Positions 29,900 through 39,075 of a DNA stretch of 64,000 bases are shown in pieces. The notes below the pieces were generated by a model. The model worked only from the letters and a program-made list of their open reading frames with translations. It was not told where the DNA came from and made no database searches. Both the position numbers and the translations under genes were made by a program. Source of the stretch: Pseudomonas fulva. GTDB taxonomy: Bacteria; Pseudomonadota; Gammaproteobacteria; Pseudomonadales; Pseudomonadaceae. The stretch's first letter is position 1. Every line of letters starts with the position of its first letter. Location of the stretch: NCBI RefSeq assembly GCF_023517795.1, contig NZ_CP082928.1, positions 2,790,001-2,854,000 of the forward strand, read 5' to 3'.

Positions 29900-30477
29900 A
29901 CGGACCTCCTGTAAATCGTCATCTCGCTGTGGATTTCCGGCAATTGCCAGGCCTCGGGGATCGCTTGCCCGGCGGCGATCATCGCCCGAATCGCGCTGCT
30001 GTGCACGGTCATCTCCTCGCCCGCCACCAGCAGGCCGAAGCGCTGGCGCAGCTCGGCGGCGCGGTGAAATGTCTGCAGCCGGGTGAGGTTGTCTTCACCG
30101 ATCACCAGCGCCAGGCGCTCGGTCGGCAGCCCGTATCGTTCGGCCAGCCGGCTGAGCAGGTCGTAGCTGTAGATCACCCGGCCATCGGCGCCGAGCTCGC
30201 GCTCCAGGTTGCAGCAGCGTACCCGATCGCCGAAGCGCGCGGCCAGGCGCTCGACCCAGGCGCAGCGCAGGTCGAAGTCGGCCATGCGTTTGCCGTCGGC
30301 GTGCCGGTAACTGGGCACCACCAACACCTGCTCGCAGGTTTCCAGCACACGCTGGATCACGCTGGCATGGCCGGCATGGGGTGGGTCGAAGGCGCCGCCG
30401 TAGATGGCCAGCGCGAAACGTCGCGGCGCCGGTTCGGCATGGCCTGCCGCGAAACACTGCAGAGCTGTCGGCAGCAT
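29896..30477 (-). CDS. nadD: Nicotinate/nicotinamide-nucleotide adenylyltransferase (nadD2 type)
   Basis: The product has 193 residues from the ATG at 30477, with AAGGAG upstream. The nucleotidyltransferase motif GGAFDPPHAGHASVI with HxGH is intact, and the C-terminal HSSAIRAMI corresponds to the ISSTxIR motif. It joins ATP to a nicotinate or nicotinamide mononucleotide. In P. aeruginosa the copy next to nrtR is the second NadD (nadD2). It is in one transcript with nrtR through an overlapping stop and start, so the repressor is made from the operon it controls. Confidence 0.9.
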   Translation of the reverse strand: MLPTALQCFAAGHAEPAPRRFALAIYGGAFDPPHAGHASVIQRVLETCEQVLVVPSYRHADGKRMADFDLRCAWVERLAARFGDRVRCCNLERELGADGRVIYSYDLLSRLAERYGLPTERLALVIGEDNLTRLQTFHRAAELRQRFGLLVAGEEMTVHSSAIRAMIAAGQAIPEAWQLPEIHSEMTIYRRSV

Positions 30478-30576
30478 CGTGATTCTCCTTGCAGATGGGA
30501 GTTGACATACATAATACACCTGGTGGAATATGTGTCCATCCCGCAGTGATGCGGCTCCATGAGCAGGAGGTGTCAG
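30478..30576. promoter_or_regulatory. Divergent NAD-salvage promoter, candidate NrtR operator
   Basis: The 99-bp gap holds a leftward promoter TGGACA (30538-30533) with TATTAT (30516-30511), 16-bp spacing. A rightward one is TTGACA (30502-30507) with GAATAT (30526-30531), 18-bp spacing. The two overlap. Within them lie ACATA (30505-30509) and TATGT (30529-30533), inverted arms around about 30519. One NrtR dimer bound there would block both promoters. That it is the NrtR site is an inference. Confidence 0.6.
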
Positions 30577-31230
30577 ATGAAGATCGCCACGTTCGATGTC
30601 GATGCGCAAAAAGGCTTCACCAGCCTGTGCCCCGATGAATTGCCGGTGGCCGGCGGCCATGAGATCGCCGCGCCGCTCAACGACATGGCGCGTCGTGGCA
30701 CCCTGCGCCTGGGCAGCAAGGACGCCCACGCCGCCAATGCCCTGTGGGTGGTCGACAGCCACGCCAGGATGCTGCAGCCCCTGGGCCACCCCAACGCCGA
30801 CCTGACCTGGGTCAGCCACTGCGTGCCGGGCACCCCGGGCTTCGAGCTGCTCGACGCGCTGCCCGCGCCAATCGACTATGACTTCTTCGTGTGGAAAGGT
30901 GTCGAACCTGATCTGCACCCCTACGGCGCCTGCTACCACGACCTGGCTGGCCAGCGCAGTACGGGCGTCATCGAATACCTGAAGGTGGCCGGTGCCGGGG
31001 CCGTGGTGGTCGGCGGCCTGGCTCTGGACTTCTGCGTGAAGAACACCGCGCTGCAACTGCGTAGCGCCGGCCTCGAGGTGTTGCTGTATCTTCCGGCGTG
31101 CCGGGCCATTTCCGAAGCCGGCGCGACGCAAGCCATCGACCAGATGCGCGCGCAGGGCATCATCATCTGCGCCGATGGCGGAGCGCTCGACAACGAGCTG
31201 GCCCGCCTCGAGGAGAGTGACCATGAGTGA
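30577..31230 (+). CDS. pncA: Nicotinamidase
   Basis: The product has 217 residues from the ATG at 30577, which has AGGAGGTG upstream. It is an isochorismatase-fold amidase with catalytic Asp in FDVDAQKGF, Lys in [15 protein letters not shown] and Cys in [14 protein letters not shown]. It deamidates nicotinamide to nicotinate, the first step of the salvage route. The stop overlaps the pncB start by 8 bp, which means tight coupling. Confidence 0.92.
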   Translation: MKIATFDVDAQKGFTSLCPDELPVAGGHEIAAPLNDMARRGTLRLGSKDAHAANALWVVDSHARMLQPLGHPNADLTWVSHCVPGTPGFELLDALPAPIDYDFFVWKGVEPDLHPYGACYHDLAGQRSTGVIEYLKVAGAGAVVVGGLALDFCVKNTALQLRSAGLEVLLYLPACRAISEAGATQAIDQMRAQGIIICADGGALDNELARLEESDHE

Positions 31231-32428
31231 GAGCGTATTCGCCCCCAGCATCATCCAGAACCTGCTGGACACCGATTTCTACAAGCTGACCATGATGCAG
31301 GCGGTGCTGCACAACTACCCCAACGCCGAGGTGGAGTGGGAGTTTCGCTGCCGCAGCAACGAGGACCTGACGCCTTACCTGGCCGAGATCCGCTACCAGA
31401 TCGAACAGCTGGTCAACACCTCGATCACCCCGGACCAACTGGCCTACCTGGAGAAGATCCCGTTCATCAAGCCGGACTTCATCCGCTTCCTCAGCCTGTT
31501 CCGCTTCAACATGCGCTACGTGCACGTCGGCACCGACGATGCCGGCCAGCTGGCGATCCGCGTACGCGGGCCCTGGCTGCACGTGATCCTCTACGAGATT
31601 CCGCTGCTGGCGATCATCTCCGAGGTGCGCAACCGCTATCGCTACCGCGAGGTGGTGATCGAGCAGGTGCGCGAGCAGCTGTACCGTAAGCTCGACTGGC
31701 TCAAGGGCGAAGCCACCGCCGATGAGCTGGCGGGCTTCCAGGTGGCCGATTTCGGCACCCGCCGGCGCTTTTCCTACCGCGTACAGGAAGAGGTGGTGAA
31801 CATCCTCAAGCACGATTTTCCGGGGCGTTTCGTCGGCACCAGCAACGTGCACCTGGCCCGCGAGCTGGAACTGCGGCCCCTGGGCACCATGGCCCACGAA
31901 TGGTTCATGGCCCACCAGCAACTCGGTCCGCGGCTGATCGACAGCCAGAAGGCGGCGCTGGAGTGCTGGGTCAAGGAATACCGCGGCCTGCTGGGCATCG
32001 CCCTGACCGACACCGTCGGCATGGACAGTTTCCTCGGCGACTTCGATCTGTACTTCGCCAAGCTGTTCGATGGCCTGCGCCACGACTCCGGCGACCCGCT
32101 GGCCTGGGCCGAGAAGGCCATCGCCCACTACGAGAAGCTGGGCATCGACCCGATGAGCAAGACCCTGGTCTTTTCCGACGGTCTGACCCTGCCCAAGGCA
32201 CTTGAACTGTACCGCGCGCTGCATGATCGCATTCATGTGAGCTTCGGTATCGGCACCAACCTGACCTGCGACATCCCGGGTGTGGAGCCGATGAACATCG
32301 TCATCAAGATGATCGACTGCAACGGCCAGCCGGTGGCGAAGATTTCCGACACGCCGGGCAAGACCCAGTGCCGGGACCCGAACTTCGTGACCTACCTGAA
32401 ACATGTTTTTCGCCTCGAAGCCAACTGA
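31223..32428 (+). CDS. pncB: Nicotinate phosphoribosyltransferase
   Basis: This 401-residue protein has [20 protein letters not shown] at the N-terminus and the central [17 protein letters not shown] and [15 protein letters not shown] segments. The C-terminal [18 protein letters not shown] and [10 protein letters not shown] segments bind the phosphate. These are hallmark PncB blocks. It makes nicotinate mononucleotide from nicotinate and PRPP. The start lies inside the pncA 3' end. Confidence 0.95.
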   Translation: MSESVFAPSIIQNLLDTDFYKLTMMQAVLHNYPNAEVEWEFRCRSNEDLTPYLAEIRYQIEQLVNTSITPDQLAYLEKIPFIKPDFIRFLSLFRFNMRYVHVGTDDAGQLAIRVRGPWLHVILYEIPLLAIISEVRNRYRYREVVIEQVREQLYRKLDWLKGEATADELAGFQVADFGTRRRFSYRVQEEVVNILKHDFPGRFVGTSNVHLARELELRPLGTMAHEWFMAHQQLGPRLIDSQKAALECWVKEYRGLLGIALTDTVGMDSFLGDFDLYFAKLFDGLRHDSGDPLAWAEKAIAHYEKLGIDPMSKTLVFSDGLTLPKALELYRALHDRIHVSFGIGTNLTCDIPGVEPMNIVIKMIDCNGQPVAKISDTPGKTQCRDPNFVTYLKHVFRLEAN

Positions 32429-32448
32429 CGCGAACCAAGGGAGACACC

Positions 32449-33276
32449 ATGAGCAATCGACAAGCTGAAATCGCCAACGCCCTGGGCGTCATCGCCCCGT
32501 TCACCTCGGATGCCGACGTGGACGCCGAGATCGCCAAGCGCATCGCCTTCATCAAGAACACCCTGACCGCCTCGCGCACCAAGGTGCTGGTGCTCGGCAT
32601 CAGCGGCGGCGTCGACTCCACGGCAGCCGGCCGCCTGGCCCAGCTGGCGGTGGAGCAGCTGCGCGGCGAGACGCAGGATCAGGACTACCGTTTCATCGCC
32701 ATCCGCCTGCCGCACAACGTGCAGCACGACGAGTCCGACGCCCAGGCCGCGCTGGCCTTTATCGCCGCGGATGAAGTGCAGACCATCGACATCGCCCCAG
32801 CCGTTTCCGGCCTGGCCAGGCAGATCGGCGAGCTGGGTGGGTTGACCTCGGCACGTCGCGACTTCGTGCTCGGCAACACCAAGGCGCGCATGCGCATGCT
32901 GGCCCAGTACACCGTGGCCAACGCCCGCAACGGGCTGGTGATCGGCACCGACCATGCCGCCGAAGCGGTGATGGGCTTCTTCACCAAATTCGGTGACGGC
33001 GCCTGCGACCTCGCCCCGCTCAGCGGCCTGGTCAAGGGCCAGGTGCGGCGCATCGCCGAGCGCCTCGGCGCCCCGGCCGCGGTATTCTCCAAGGTGCCGA
33101 CCGCCGACCTGGAGGACGAGCGCCCGGGCATCCCGGACGAGCAGGTGCACGGCGTCAGTTACGAGGACATCGACGCCTTCCTGCAGGGCAAGCCGGTCAG
33201 CGACACCGCCTATCAGGCCATCGTACAGACCTATGACAAGACCCAGCACAAGCGCGAGTTGCCGCTGGTGCCCTGA
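32449..33276 (+). CDS. nadE: NH3-dependent NAD+ synthetase
   Basis: This 275-residue single-domain synthetase has the ATP pyrophosphatase P-loop [32 protein letters not shown] and [19 protein letters not shown], and a C-terminal KTQHKRELP. It lacks a glutaminase domain, so it uses ammonia. It converts the deamido-NAD produced by NadD to NAD and completes the pathway begun by PncA and PncB. AAGGGAG precedes the start, 20 bp after pncB. Confidence 0.95.
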   Translation: MSNRQAEIANALGVIAPFTSDADVDAEIAKRIAFIKNTLTASRTKVLVLGISGGVDSTAAGRLAQLAVEQLRGETQDQDYRFIAIRLPHNVQHDESDAQAALAFIAADEVQTIDIAPAVSGLARQIGELGGLTSARRDFVLGNTKARMRMLAQYTVANARNGLVIGTDHAAEAVMGFFTKFGDGACDLAPLSGLVKGQVRRIAERLGAPAAVFSKVPTADLEDERPGIPDEQVHGVSYEDIDAFLQGKPVSDTAYQAIVQTYDKTQHKRELPLVP

Positions 33277-33290
33277 TCGCCAGCGCGACG

Positions 33291-33318
33291 AAAAAGCCCG
33301 CGATTCAGCGGGCTTTTT
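33291..33318. terminator. Bidirectional rho-independent terminator
   Basis: Perfect 11-bp arms AAAAAGCCCGC (33291-33301) and GCGGGCTTTTT (33308-33318) surround a six-base loop. The T-run serves the rightward NAD operon, and the A-run serves the leftward MATE gene as a T-run. It is the clearest terminator in the window. Confidence 0.92.
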
Positions 33319-33345
33319 CATGTCTGGAGAGTGGCAAACGCTCGA

Positions 33346-34689
33346 TCAATTGCCCGGTGCCGCAATCCACTGACCACGCCGCGCCAGGCGCCAGGCCAGT
33401 ACACCCAGGGTCAGGCTGCGCAGCGCCATGAAGGCCAGAAAGGCGATCCACAGACCGTGGTTGCCGAAACCCTGCAGCGCCACGGCGACCGGCAGGCCGA
33501 TGGCCAGGGCGACGAGCATGGCATTGCGCATCTCGCGGGCCCGGGTGGCGCCGATAAACAGGCCGTCGAGCAGGTAGCTCCACACTGCGAACAGCGGCAG
33601 CAGGGCGAGATAGGGCAGGTAGAGATCGGCGGTTTCGCGCACCGCGGCGATATCGGTCTGCAGGTTGACGAACAGGTGGCCGCCAGAGGCGAATGCCGCG
33701 GCAAACACCAGGCTGGCCAGCAGCGACCAGATACCGGCGACGATCAGGCTGCGCCTGAGGGCCAGGCGATCCCGCGCGCCGATGGCGTGGCCGCACAGCG
33801 CCTCGACCGCATGGGCCAAGCCATCCAGGGCATAGGCGGTGATCAGCAGGCCATTGAGCAGCAGGGCGTTGGCCGCCACCGTGGCGTCGCCGAGGCGCGC
33901 GCCCTGGATGGTGATCAGCAGGAACACCGCCTGCAGCGCCAGGGAGCGCAGGAAGATGTCGCGGTTGACCGCCAGCAGCGCGCGCCAGCTCTGCCACCGG
34001 GCCATCGCCGCCCAGCGGGTGGTGCCCGGATAGCGACGCAGGGCGCGCCGTGCCAGCGCCAGGCCGACCAGCAGGCCGCCCCATTCGGCCAGCACCGCGG
34101 CGCGGGCAGCGCCGACCACTTCCCAGTGCAGGCCGAGCACGAACCACAGCGACAGCAGGATATTCAGCAGGTTGGTGGCCAGCAGCATCACCAGCGGCGC
34201 CCGCGCATTCTGGGCGCCGAGCAGCCAGCCGATCAGCGCGTAGTTGGCCAGCGCTGCGGGCAAACCCAGTAAGCGGGTGTGCAGAAAATCCCGGGTCAGG
34301 CCGTCGAGTTCGGCCGAGGGGTTCATCTGCCCCAGTGCCAGCCCACTGAAGGGTACGGCCAGCGCGCCAAGCACCAGCGCCAGCAGGGCGGCGAGCAGCA
34401 ACCCCTGCACCAGCACCTGGCGCAGCGCACCACCGTCACCACGTCCACAGGCCTGGGCGGCGAAGCCGGTGGTACCCATGCGCAGGAAACCCAGCACCCC
34501 GACGATCAGGATGTACAGGCTGCTGCCCACCGCCACGGCGCCCAGCTGGTGGGCGTGGGGCAGGTGGCCGACCACCGCGGTGTCGACCAGCGCCACCAAG
34601 GGTACGGACAGGTTGGACAGGATCATCGGCGCGGCCAGCGCCCAGACCTTGCGGTGGGTCGGCGCGTGGCGCCAGGCATCACGAAACAT
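33346..34689 (-). CDS. MATE family efflux transporter (DinF-like)
   Basis: The product has 447 residues from the ATG at 34689, which has GGGAG upstream. It has about 12 hydrophobic helices. The MATE-type N-terminus reads WALAAPMILSNLSVPLVALVDTAVVGHL, and the second bundle has ALCGHAIGARDRLALRR. It belongs to the DinF-like branch and should export small organic molecules using an ion gradient. It is convergent with nadE across the shared terminator. Confidence 0.88.
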   Translation of the reverse strand: MFRDAWRHAPTHRKVWALAAPMILSNLSVPLVALVDTAVVGHLPHAHQLGAVAVGSSLYILIVGVLGFLRMGTTGFAAQACGRGDGGALRQVLVQGLLLAALLALVLGALAVPFSGLALGQMNPSAELDGLTRDFLHTRLLGLPAALANYALIGWLLGAQNARAPLVMLLATNLLNILLSLWFVLGLHWEVVGAARAAVLAEWGGLLVGLALARRALRRYPGTTRWAAMARWQSWRALLAVNRDIFLRSLALQAVFLLITIQGARLGDATVAANALLLNGLLITAYALDGLAHAVEALCGHAIGARDRLALRRSLIVAGIWSLLASLVFAAAFASGGHLFVNLQTDIAAVRETADLYLPYLALLPLFAVWSYLLDGLFIGATRAREMRNAMLVALAIGLPVAVALQGFGNHGLWIAFLAFMALRSLTLGVLAWRLARRGQWIAAPGN

Positions 34690-34783
34690 GGGCAACTCCC
34701 TGCAGGCTGCGCAGTATAAGGGTGTTGCCGTTGCGCGGGCATGGCAGGCGGTAGCGAGTTGGTCGTCGCATCGCATTGAAAAT

Positions 34784-34808
34784 TGTTCGCAGCGGATATA
34801 TGTTCGCA
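34784..34808 (+). promoter_or_regulatory. Direct repeat TGTTCGCA upstream of the sigma gene
   Basis: TGTTCGCA occurs at 34784-34791 and again at 34801-34808, 17 bp apart, just before the ECF sigma start and within an otherwise AT-rich patch. It could be a protein-binding repeat. It is not a recognisable Fur box. Confidence 0.35.
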
Positions 34809-34834
34809 ACCCTTTCCCGGCACGAGATTTCCGA

Positions 34835-35338
34835 GTGCGCCCGCCCCGCGACACCGACGCCCAACACGGCCAGTTCCAGCGCCATGCCGGCGAGCTGCTG
34901 CGTTTCCTGACGCGCCAGGTCAAGTGCAGCGAGCTGGCGGCGGATCTGCGCCAGGAAACCTGGCTGCGCTTCCAGCGCCGTGGCAACGACGAGGTGGGCA
35001 ACCTGCGGGCCTTCCTGTATCGCATCGCCCGCAATCTGGTGATCGATCACCTGCGCCAGCAGCAGGCACGGCCGGCGCCGGAGGACGTCTCGGTGGAGCT
35101 GGCTTCGGAGCAGCCCGGTCCCGAGCAGATCGTGGCGGACGTGCAGCAGCTCGGCCGTCTGCAGGGTATCCTTGCGGACTTGCCGCCCCACCTGCGCCAG
35201 GCGCTGCTGTGGAATCGCCTGGATGGCCTGACGCAAAAGGAGATCGGCCAGCGCCTCGGGGTGTCCGAAAGCATGGCCGGGCGCTATATCCTCAAGGCCC
35301 TCGAACACTGCCAGCAGAAAATGGATTGGATGCCGTGA
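34835..35338 (+). CDS. ECF sigma factor, FecI type
   Basis: The product has 167 residues from a GTG at 34835, the only sensible in-frame start. Region 2 (LRQETWLRFQRRGNDEVGNLRAFLYRIARNLVIDHLRQQ) and region 4 (LPPHLRQALLWNRLDGLTQKEIGQRLGVSESMAGRYILKAL) are complete. This is an iron-starvation type sigma factor. Its stop overlaps the GTG of fecR (GTGA). It should direct transcription of the TonB receptor downstream after a surface signal. Confidence 0.9.
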   Translation: MRPPRDTDAQHGQFQRHAGELLRFLTRQVKCSELAADLRQETWLRFQRRGNDEVGNLRAFLYRIARNLVIDHLRQQQARPAPEDVSVELASEQPGPEQIVADVQQLGRLQGILADLPPHLRQALLWNRLDGLTQKEIGQRLGVSESMAGRYILKALEHCQQKMDWMP

Positions 35339-36279
35339 CCGTTGACGCTTCGCTTCTCGCCCAGGCCAGGGAATGGCAGGTGCTGCTGCATTCGGGGCGC
35401 GCCACGGCGGCCGATCACCTGGCGGCCAAAGCCTGGCGCGAGCGTTCGCCGGCCCATGAACAGGCTGCCCGCGAGGTGGATCGCCTGTGGGCGTTGCTAG
35501 GTCAGGTGCAGCCGGCGGCTGTGCCGCCCGCCGTCGCGCAAACCCTGCAGCCATCCCGCCGACGCCGCTCCGTGCGCTGGGGTGTGTCGCTGGCCAGTGC
35601 CGCGGCATTGCTGCTGGCCCTGTGGCTGCCCCAGGGCACCTGGCTGGGCTGGTACGCCGACGTGGCGACGGCGCCGGGTGAAGTGCGCAGCCTCGAACTG
35701 GACGACGGTTCGATCCTCACCCTCAATGGCGCCACCGCACTGGACTGGACGCTCGGCGAAGGGCGCCGGGAAGTGCGCCTGTACCGCGGCGAGGTGGATT
35801 TGCAGGTCGCCAAGGACGCCAGTCGGCCGTTCATCGTCGAGGCGGGGCCGGCGCGCATCCGGGTCACCGGCACGCGTTTCGATGTCGACTACGATGGCCG
35901 CGACGTGGTGCTGGCGGTGACCGAAGGGCAGGTGCAGGCCAGCGATGCCTCGAACCGGCCACTGCCGGTGGGCGCCAACCAGCAGGTGCGCTGGAGCGGC
36001 GACCAGCTGCAGGCGGTGCAGCCGCTGGATGCCCGCCAGCAACTGGCCTGGCAGCGCGGCAAACTGGTGTTCCGCGCCCAGCCGCTGGGCCAGGTGTTCG
36101 CCGCGCTGGAGCGCAGCCAGGGCCAGCGGGTGATCTTTCTCGACGCCAGCGTGCGTGAGCTGAAGGTTACCGGCGTGTTCGCCCATGACGATCCCCAGGC
36201 CGTACTGCGCGCCATCGAAAGCGCCCTGCCGGTACGCCTGGTGCGCCTGCCCGGTTTATTGCTGGTCGGCCGGGCCTGA
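35335..36279 (+). CDS. FecR-type anti-sigma regulator
   Basis: This 314-residue protein starts at a GTG that overlaps the sigma stop. It has a cytoplasmic DUF4880-type sigma-binding region (residues 1-70, with REWQVLLHSGRATAADH and WLL-type tryptophans). One TM span lies near 82-100 (VSLASAAALLLALWLPQG). The periplasmic FecR domain has PGEVRSLELDDGSILTLN, and the C-terminal part ends in an STN-like domain (LVFRAQPLGQVFAALE). It relays the signal from the receptor's plug to the sigma factor. Confidence 0.9.
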   Translation: MTVDASLLAQAREWQVLLHSGRATAADHLAAKAWRERSPAHEQAAREVDRLWALLGQVQPAAVPPAVAQTLQPSRRRRSVRWGVSLASAAALLLALWLPQGTWLGWYADVATAPGEVRSLELDDGSILTLNGATALDWTLGEGRREVRLYRGEVDLQVAKDASRPFIVEAGPARIRVTGTRFDVDYDGRDVVLAVTEGQVQASDASNRPLPVGANQQVRWSGDQLQAVQPLDARQQLAWQRGKLVFRAQPLGQVFAALERSQGQRVIFLDASVRELKVTGVFAHDDPQAVLRAIESALPVRLVRLPGLLLVGRA

Positions 36280-36420
36280 TCCGCTGCCCCGTGGTTCGCG
36301 GCATTGGTTGGTGCTGGAAAATAATTGCCAGTGCAGTTCAGAAACGTGCGGGTGCTTCGTCTTCCTCTCTGCAAATGCGACTTCTTCGCATGACCTTATG
36401 CAGAACACAGGAAATCCAGC

Positions 36421-38832
36421 ATGCGCCTGACGCGTACCTCTCTCTGGCAAGCCATCGCCACCGCCCACCTGCTGCTCGCCGCCACCAGCGCCTCGGCCCT
36501 GGAGTTCGACCTTCCGGCACAGCCGCTCGACGCGGCGCTGACCGACTTCGCCGAGCAGGCCAACGTGCGCCTGCTCTACGATGCCAGCCTGACCCCCGGC
36601 GAGCGTCAGGCGCCGGCCCTCAAGGGCGACTACTCGGTGGACGAGGGCCTGCAGCGGCTGTTGCAGGGCAGCGGCCTGAGCTATCTGATCGGCGCCGACG
36701 GCACGGTCAGCCTGGTGCCGCTGAGCAATGACGCTGGCTCGCTGCAACTCGACGCCACCACCGTCAGCGGCCAGGCCGATGGGCGCCTGGATCTGCCGGT
36801 CGAGTACGCCGGCGGCCAGGTCGCCCGTGGCGCGCGGATCGGCATGCTGGGCAATCAGGATATGCAGGATGTGCCGTTCAGTGCATCCAGTTACACCAAC
36901 GAGCTGATCGAGAGTCGTCAGGCGCGCAGCCTGGGCGAGGTGCTGGCCAGCGACCCGGCGATTCGACAATCCAACGGTTTCGGCAATTTTTCCCAGGTTT
37001 TCGTCGTGCGTGGCTTCCAGCTGTACACCGACGAGATCGCCTTCAACGGTTTGTACGGCATCCTGCCGCGCCAGATCATTTCCACCGAAGCGGTCGAGCG
37101 CGTCGAAGTGTTCAAGGGCGCCAACGCCTTTCTCAACGGTGTGGCGCCGGGAGGCAGCGGCGTAGGCGGCTCGATCAACGTCATCTCCAAGCGCGCCGAA
37201 GACAAGCCCAACCGCAGCATCACCCTGGATTACGCCAGTGACAGCCGCGTGGGCGGGCATGTCGACCTCGGCCAGCGTTTCGGTGAAGACAATCGCTTCG
37301 GCGTGCGCGTCAACCTGGCCAAGCGTGACGGCGAAGCAGCGGTGGACGGTGAGCATTCGCACTTCAGCCTAGCGACGGTCGGACTCGATTATCGCGGTGA
37401 CAGGCTGCGTGTCTCGACCGATTTTGGCTACCAGAAGCAGCGCATCGACGAAGGACGTGCGGTGATCAACCTGGCAACCGATACCAGCGGCCTGGGCGGC
37501 AAGCTACCCAAGGCGCCGGACTCGGACGCCAACTACGCGCAGCCGTGGAGCTGGTCGCAGCTGGAGGATACCTACGGCATGTTCAATGCCGAGTACGATC
37601 TCAGCGAAAACTGGACGGCGTACCTGGCCGGTGGTGGCAAGTACACCCGCGAGAATGGCGTGTATTCCTCGCTGTTCCTGGCATCGTCGAATGGCGATGG
37701 TCAGGTTGGCCGTCTGTATTCGCCTCTGGATCAGGAAACCCTCAGTTCGGTGGGCGGCCTGCGTGGGCGGGTGCAGACCGGTGCAGTCAGTCATCAGCTG
37801 AATTTCGCGGTCAACGGTTTGTGGCAAGAGAAGCGCAATGCCTTCGAGTCGACCTCGACTTTTCCAGTCAACAACCGCCTGCCGGGCAACCTCTACGATC
37901 CCTTTCCGAGCCCCGAGCCAATCGCGAGTGTCAGCGGCGATCTGCATGACCCACGCAAGACCGCCAAGATCGTCAACCGCAGTGCCGCTATTTCCGACAC
38001 TCTCGGTTTCATGGATGACCGCCTGCTGCTGACCCTGGGCTTGCGCCGGCAGTCCATTGGTTCGGATGCGTGGAGTGCTGCTAACGGTTCACGTACGGCG
38101 AATTATCAGGACAGCATTACCACGCCGGCATACGGCTTGGTGTTCAAGGCTACGGATTACCTGTCCTTTTATGCCAACCGTATCGAGTCTCTGCAGCAGG
38201 GCGCTACGGCCCCCAACGCTGCCGCCAACCGGGGCACCATGTTCGCGCCCTATCGCTCCAAGCAGATCGAGACCGGTGTCAAACTGGATTGGGGCACCTT
38301 TGGCGGTAGCCTCGGTGTCTATCGCATCGAGCAGCCCCAAGGGGTAACCGGTAGCGACAACGTTTATCGGGTGGATGCCGAGCAGCGTAACCGGGGTGTC
38401 GAGTTGAATATGTTTGGCGAGCCGCTTTCCGGTTTGCGTGTGCTGGCCGGCGCCACCTGGGTGGACACCGAATTGCGCGGTACGGCCAATGGCGCTAACG
38501 ATGGCAATCGTGCCGTTGGCGTACCGGAGTTCCAGTTCAATGTCGGCGCCGACTGGGACGTGCCGGGCGTGCCGGGCTTGAGCCTCAACGGCTTGTTGCT
38601 GCGCACCGGTGGCCAGTACATCGACTCGGGCAACAACCTGAGCATTCCGTCCTGGACGCGCGTCGATCTGGGCGCTCGCTATGGGATGAAGCTCGATGAG
38701 GAGCGCCAGCTGACCTTGCGCGCCGGCCTGGAGAACGTGGCGGACAAATCCTATTGGGCATCCACCAATGGCGGTTATCTGACCCAGGGTGAGCCACGTA
38801 CCCTGAAGGTCTCGGCCACGTTGGACTTCTGA
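36421..38832 (+). CDS. TonB-dependent siderophore receptor with signalling (STN) domain
   Basis: This 803-residue outer-membrane receptor has a signal peptide ending in SASA. An STN domain at residues 27-95 (FDLPAQPLDAALTDFAEQAN) contacts FecR. The plug has VRGFQLYTDEIAFNG, RVEVFKGANAFLNG and GGSINVISKRA, and a 22-stranded barrel ends in F (SATLDF). The STN domain and the upstream sigma/anti-sigma pair mark it as a trans-envelope signalling transducer, most likely for a ferric siderophore. A GGAAAAT at 36316 may be part of its sigma-dependent promoter. The ligand is unknown. Confidence 0.92.
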   Translation: MRLTRTSLWQAIATAHLLLAATSASALEFDLPAQPLDAALTDFAEQANVRLLYDASLTPGERQAPALKGDYSVDEGLQRLLQGSGLSYLIGADGTVSLVPLSNDAGSLQLDATTVSGQADGRLDLPVEYAGGQVARGARIGMLGNQDMQDVPFSASSYTNELIESRQARSLGEVLASDPAIRQSNGFGNFSQVFVVRGFQLYTDEIAFNGLYGILPRQIISTEAVERVEVFKGANAFLNGVAPGGSGVGGSINVISKRAEDKPNRSITLDYASDSRVGGHVDLGQRFGEDNRFGVRVNLAKRDGEAAVDGEHSHFSLATVGLDYRGDRLRVSTDFGYQKQRIDEGRAVINLATDTSGLGGKLPKAPDSDANYAQPWSWSQLEDTYGMFNAEYDLSENWTAYLAGGGKYTRENGVYSSLFLASSNGDGQVGRLYSPLDQETLSSVGGLRGRVQTGAVSHQLNFAVNGLWQEKRNAFESTSTFPVNNRLPGNLYDPFPSPEPIASVSGDLHDPRKTAKIVNRSAAISDTLGFMDDRLLLTLGLRRQSIGSDAWSAANGSRTANYQDSITTPAYGLVFKATDYLSFYANRIESLQQGATAPNAAANRGTMFAPYRSKQIETGVKLDWGTFGGSLGVYRIEQPQGVTGSDNVYRVDAEQRNRGVELNMFGEPLSGLRVLAGATWVDTELRGTANGANDGNRAVGVPEFQFNVGADWDVPGVPGLSLNGLLLRTGGQYIDSGNNLSIPSWTRVDLGARYGMKLDEERQLTLRAGLENVADKSYWASTNGGYLTQGEPRTLKVSATLDF

Positions 38833-38981
38833 CCCGCCAACCACCGTTCCCCATAGCCCGTCACTGAGCGCAGCGATGTGCGGGGAGCGGTGTTTACGCA
38901 ACGGGGTGTGGCGTGGCTGAAATCGCTCCCCGGGTTTCGCTGCGCTCTACGCCAGGCTACGGCGAGTTCGGTCGGCAGTGC

Positions 38982-39015
38982 GTAGGGTGGACGACGCTTC
39001 ATCCGTCCACCCTGC
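38982..39015. repeat. Second copy of the GTAGGGTGGA repeat
   Basis: This copy begins GTAGGGTGGACGACGCTTCA, identical over 20 bases to the copy at 1624. It is followed by TCCGTCCACCCTGC, so the arms pair over a short loop. It lies between two convergent TonB receptor genes. Confidence 0.7.
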
Positions 39016-39075
39016 AACGACCGCCATGGCGGAAAAAACGTCCCGGCTCACTCAGCTAACGGAAGCCCGCGTCCG

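Noticed and set aside
30559..30576. Earlier ATG for pncA (MSRRCQ extension)
   Set aside because: AGGAGGTG is optimally placed for the ATG at 30577, and the extension would include that ribosome site.
36301..36420. Possible Fur box before the siderophore receptor
   Set aside because: GGAAAATAATTGCC resembles only part of a Fur or sigma-promoter motif. The spacing to a CGTG is about 22 bases, longer than expected. Left as a remark only.
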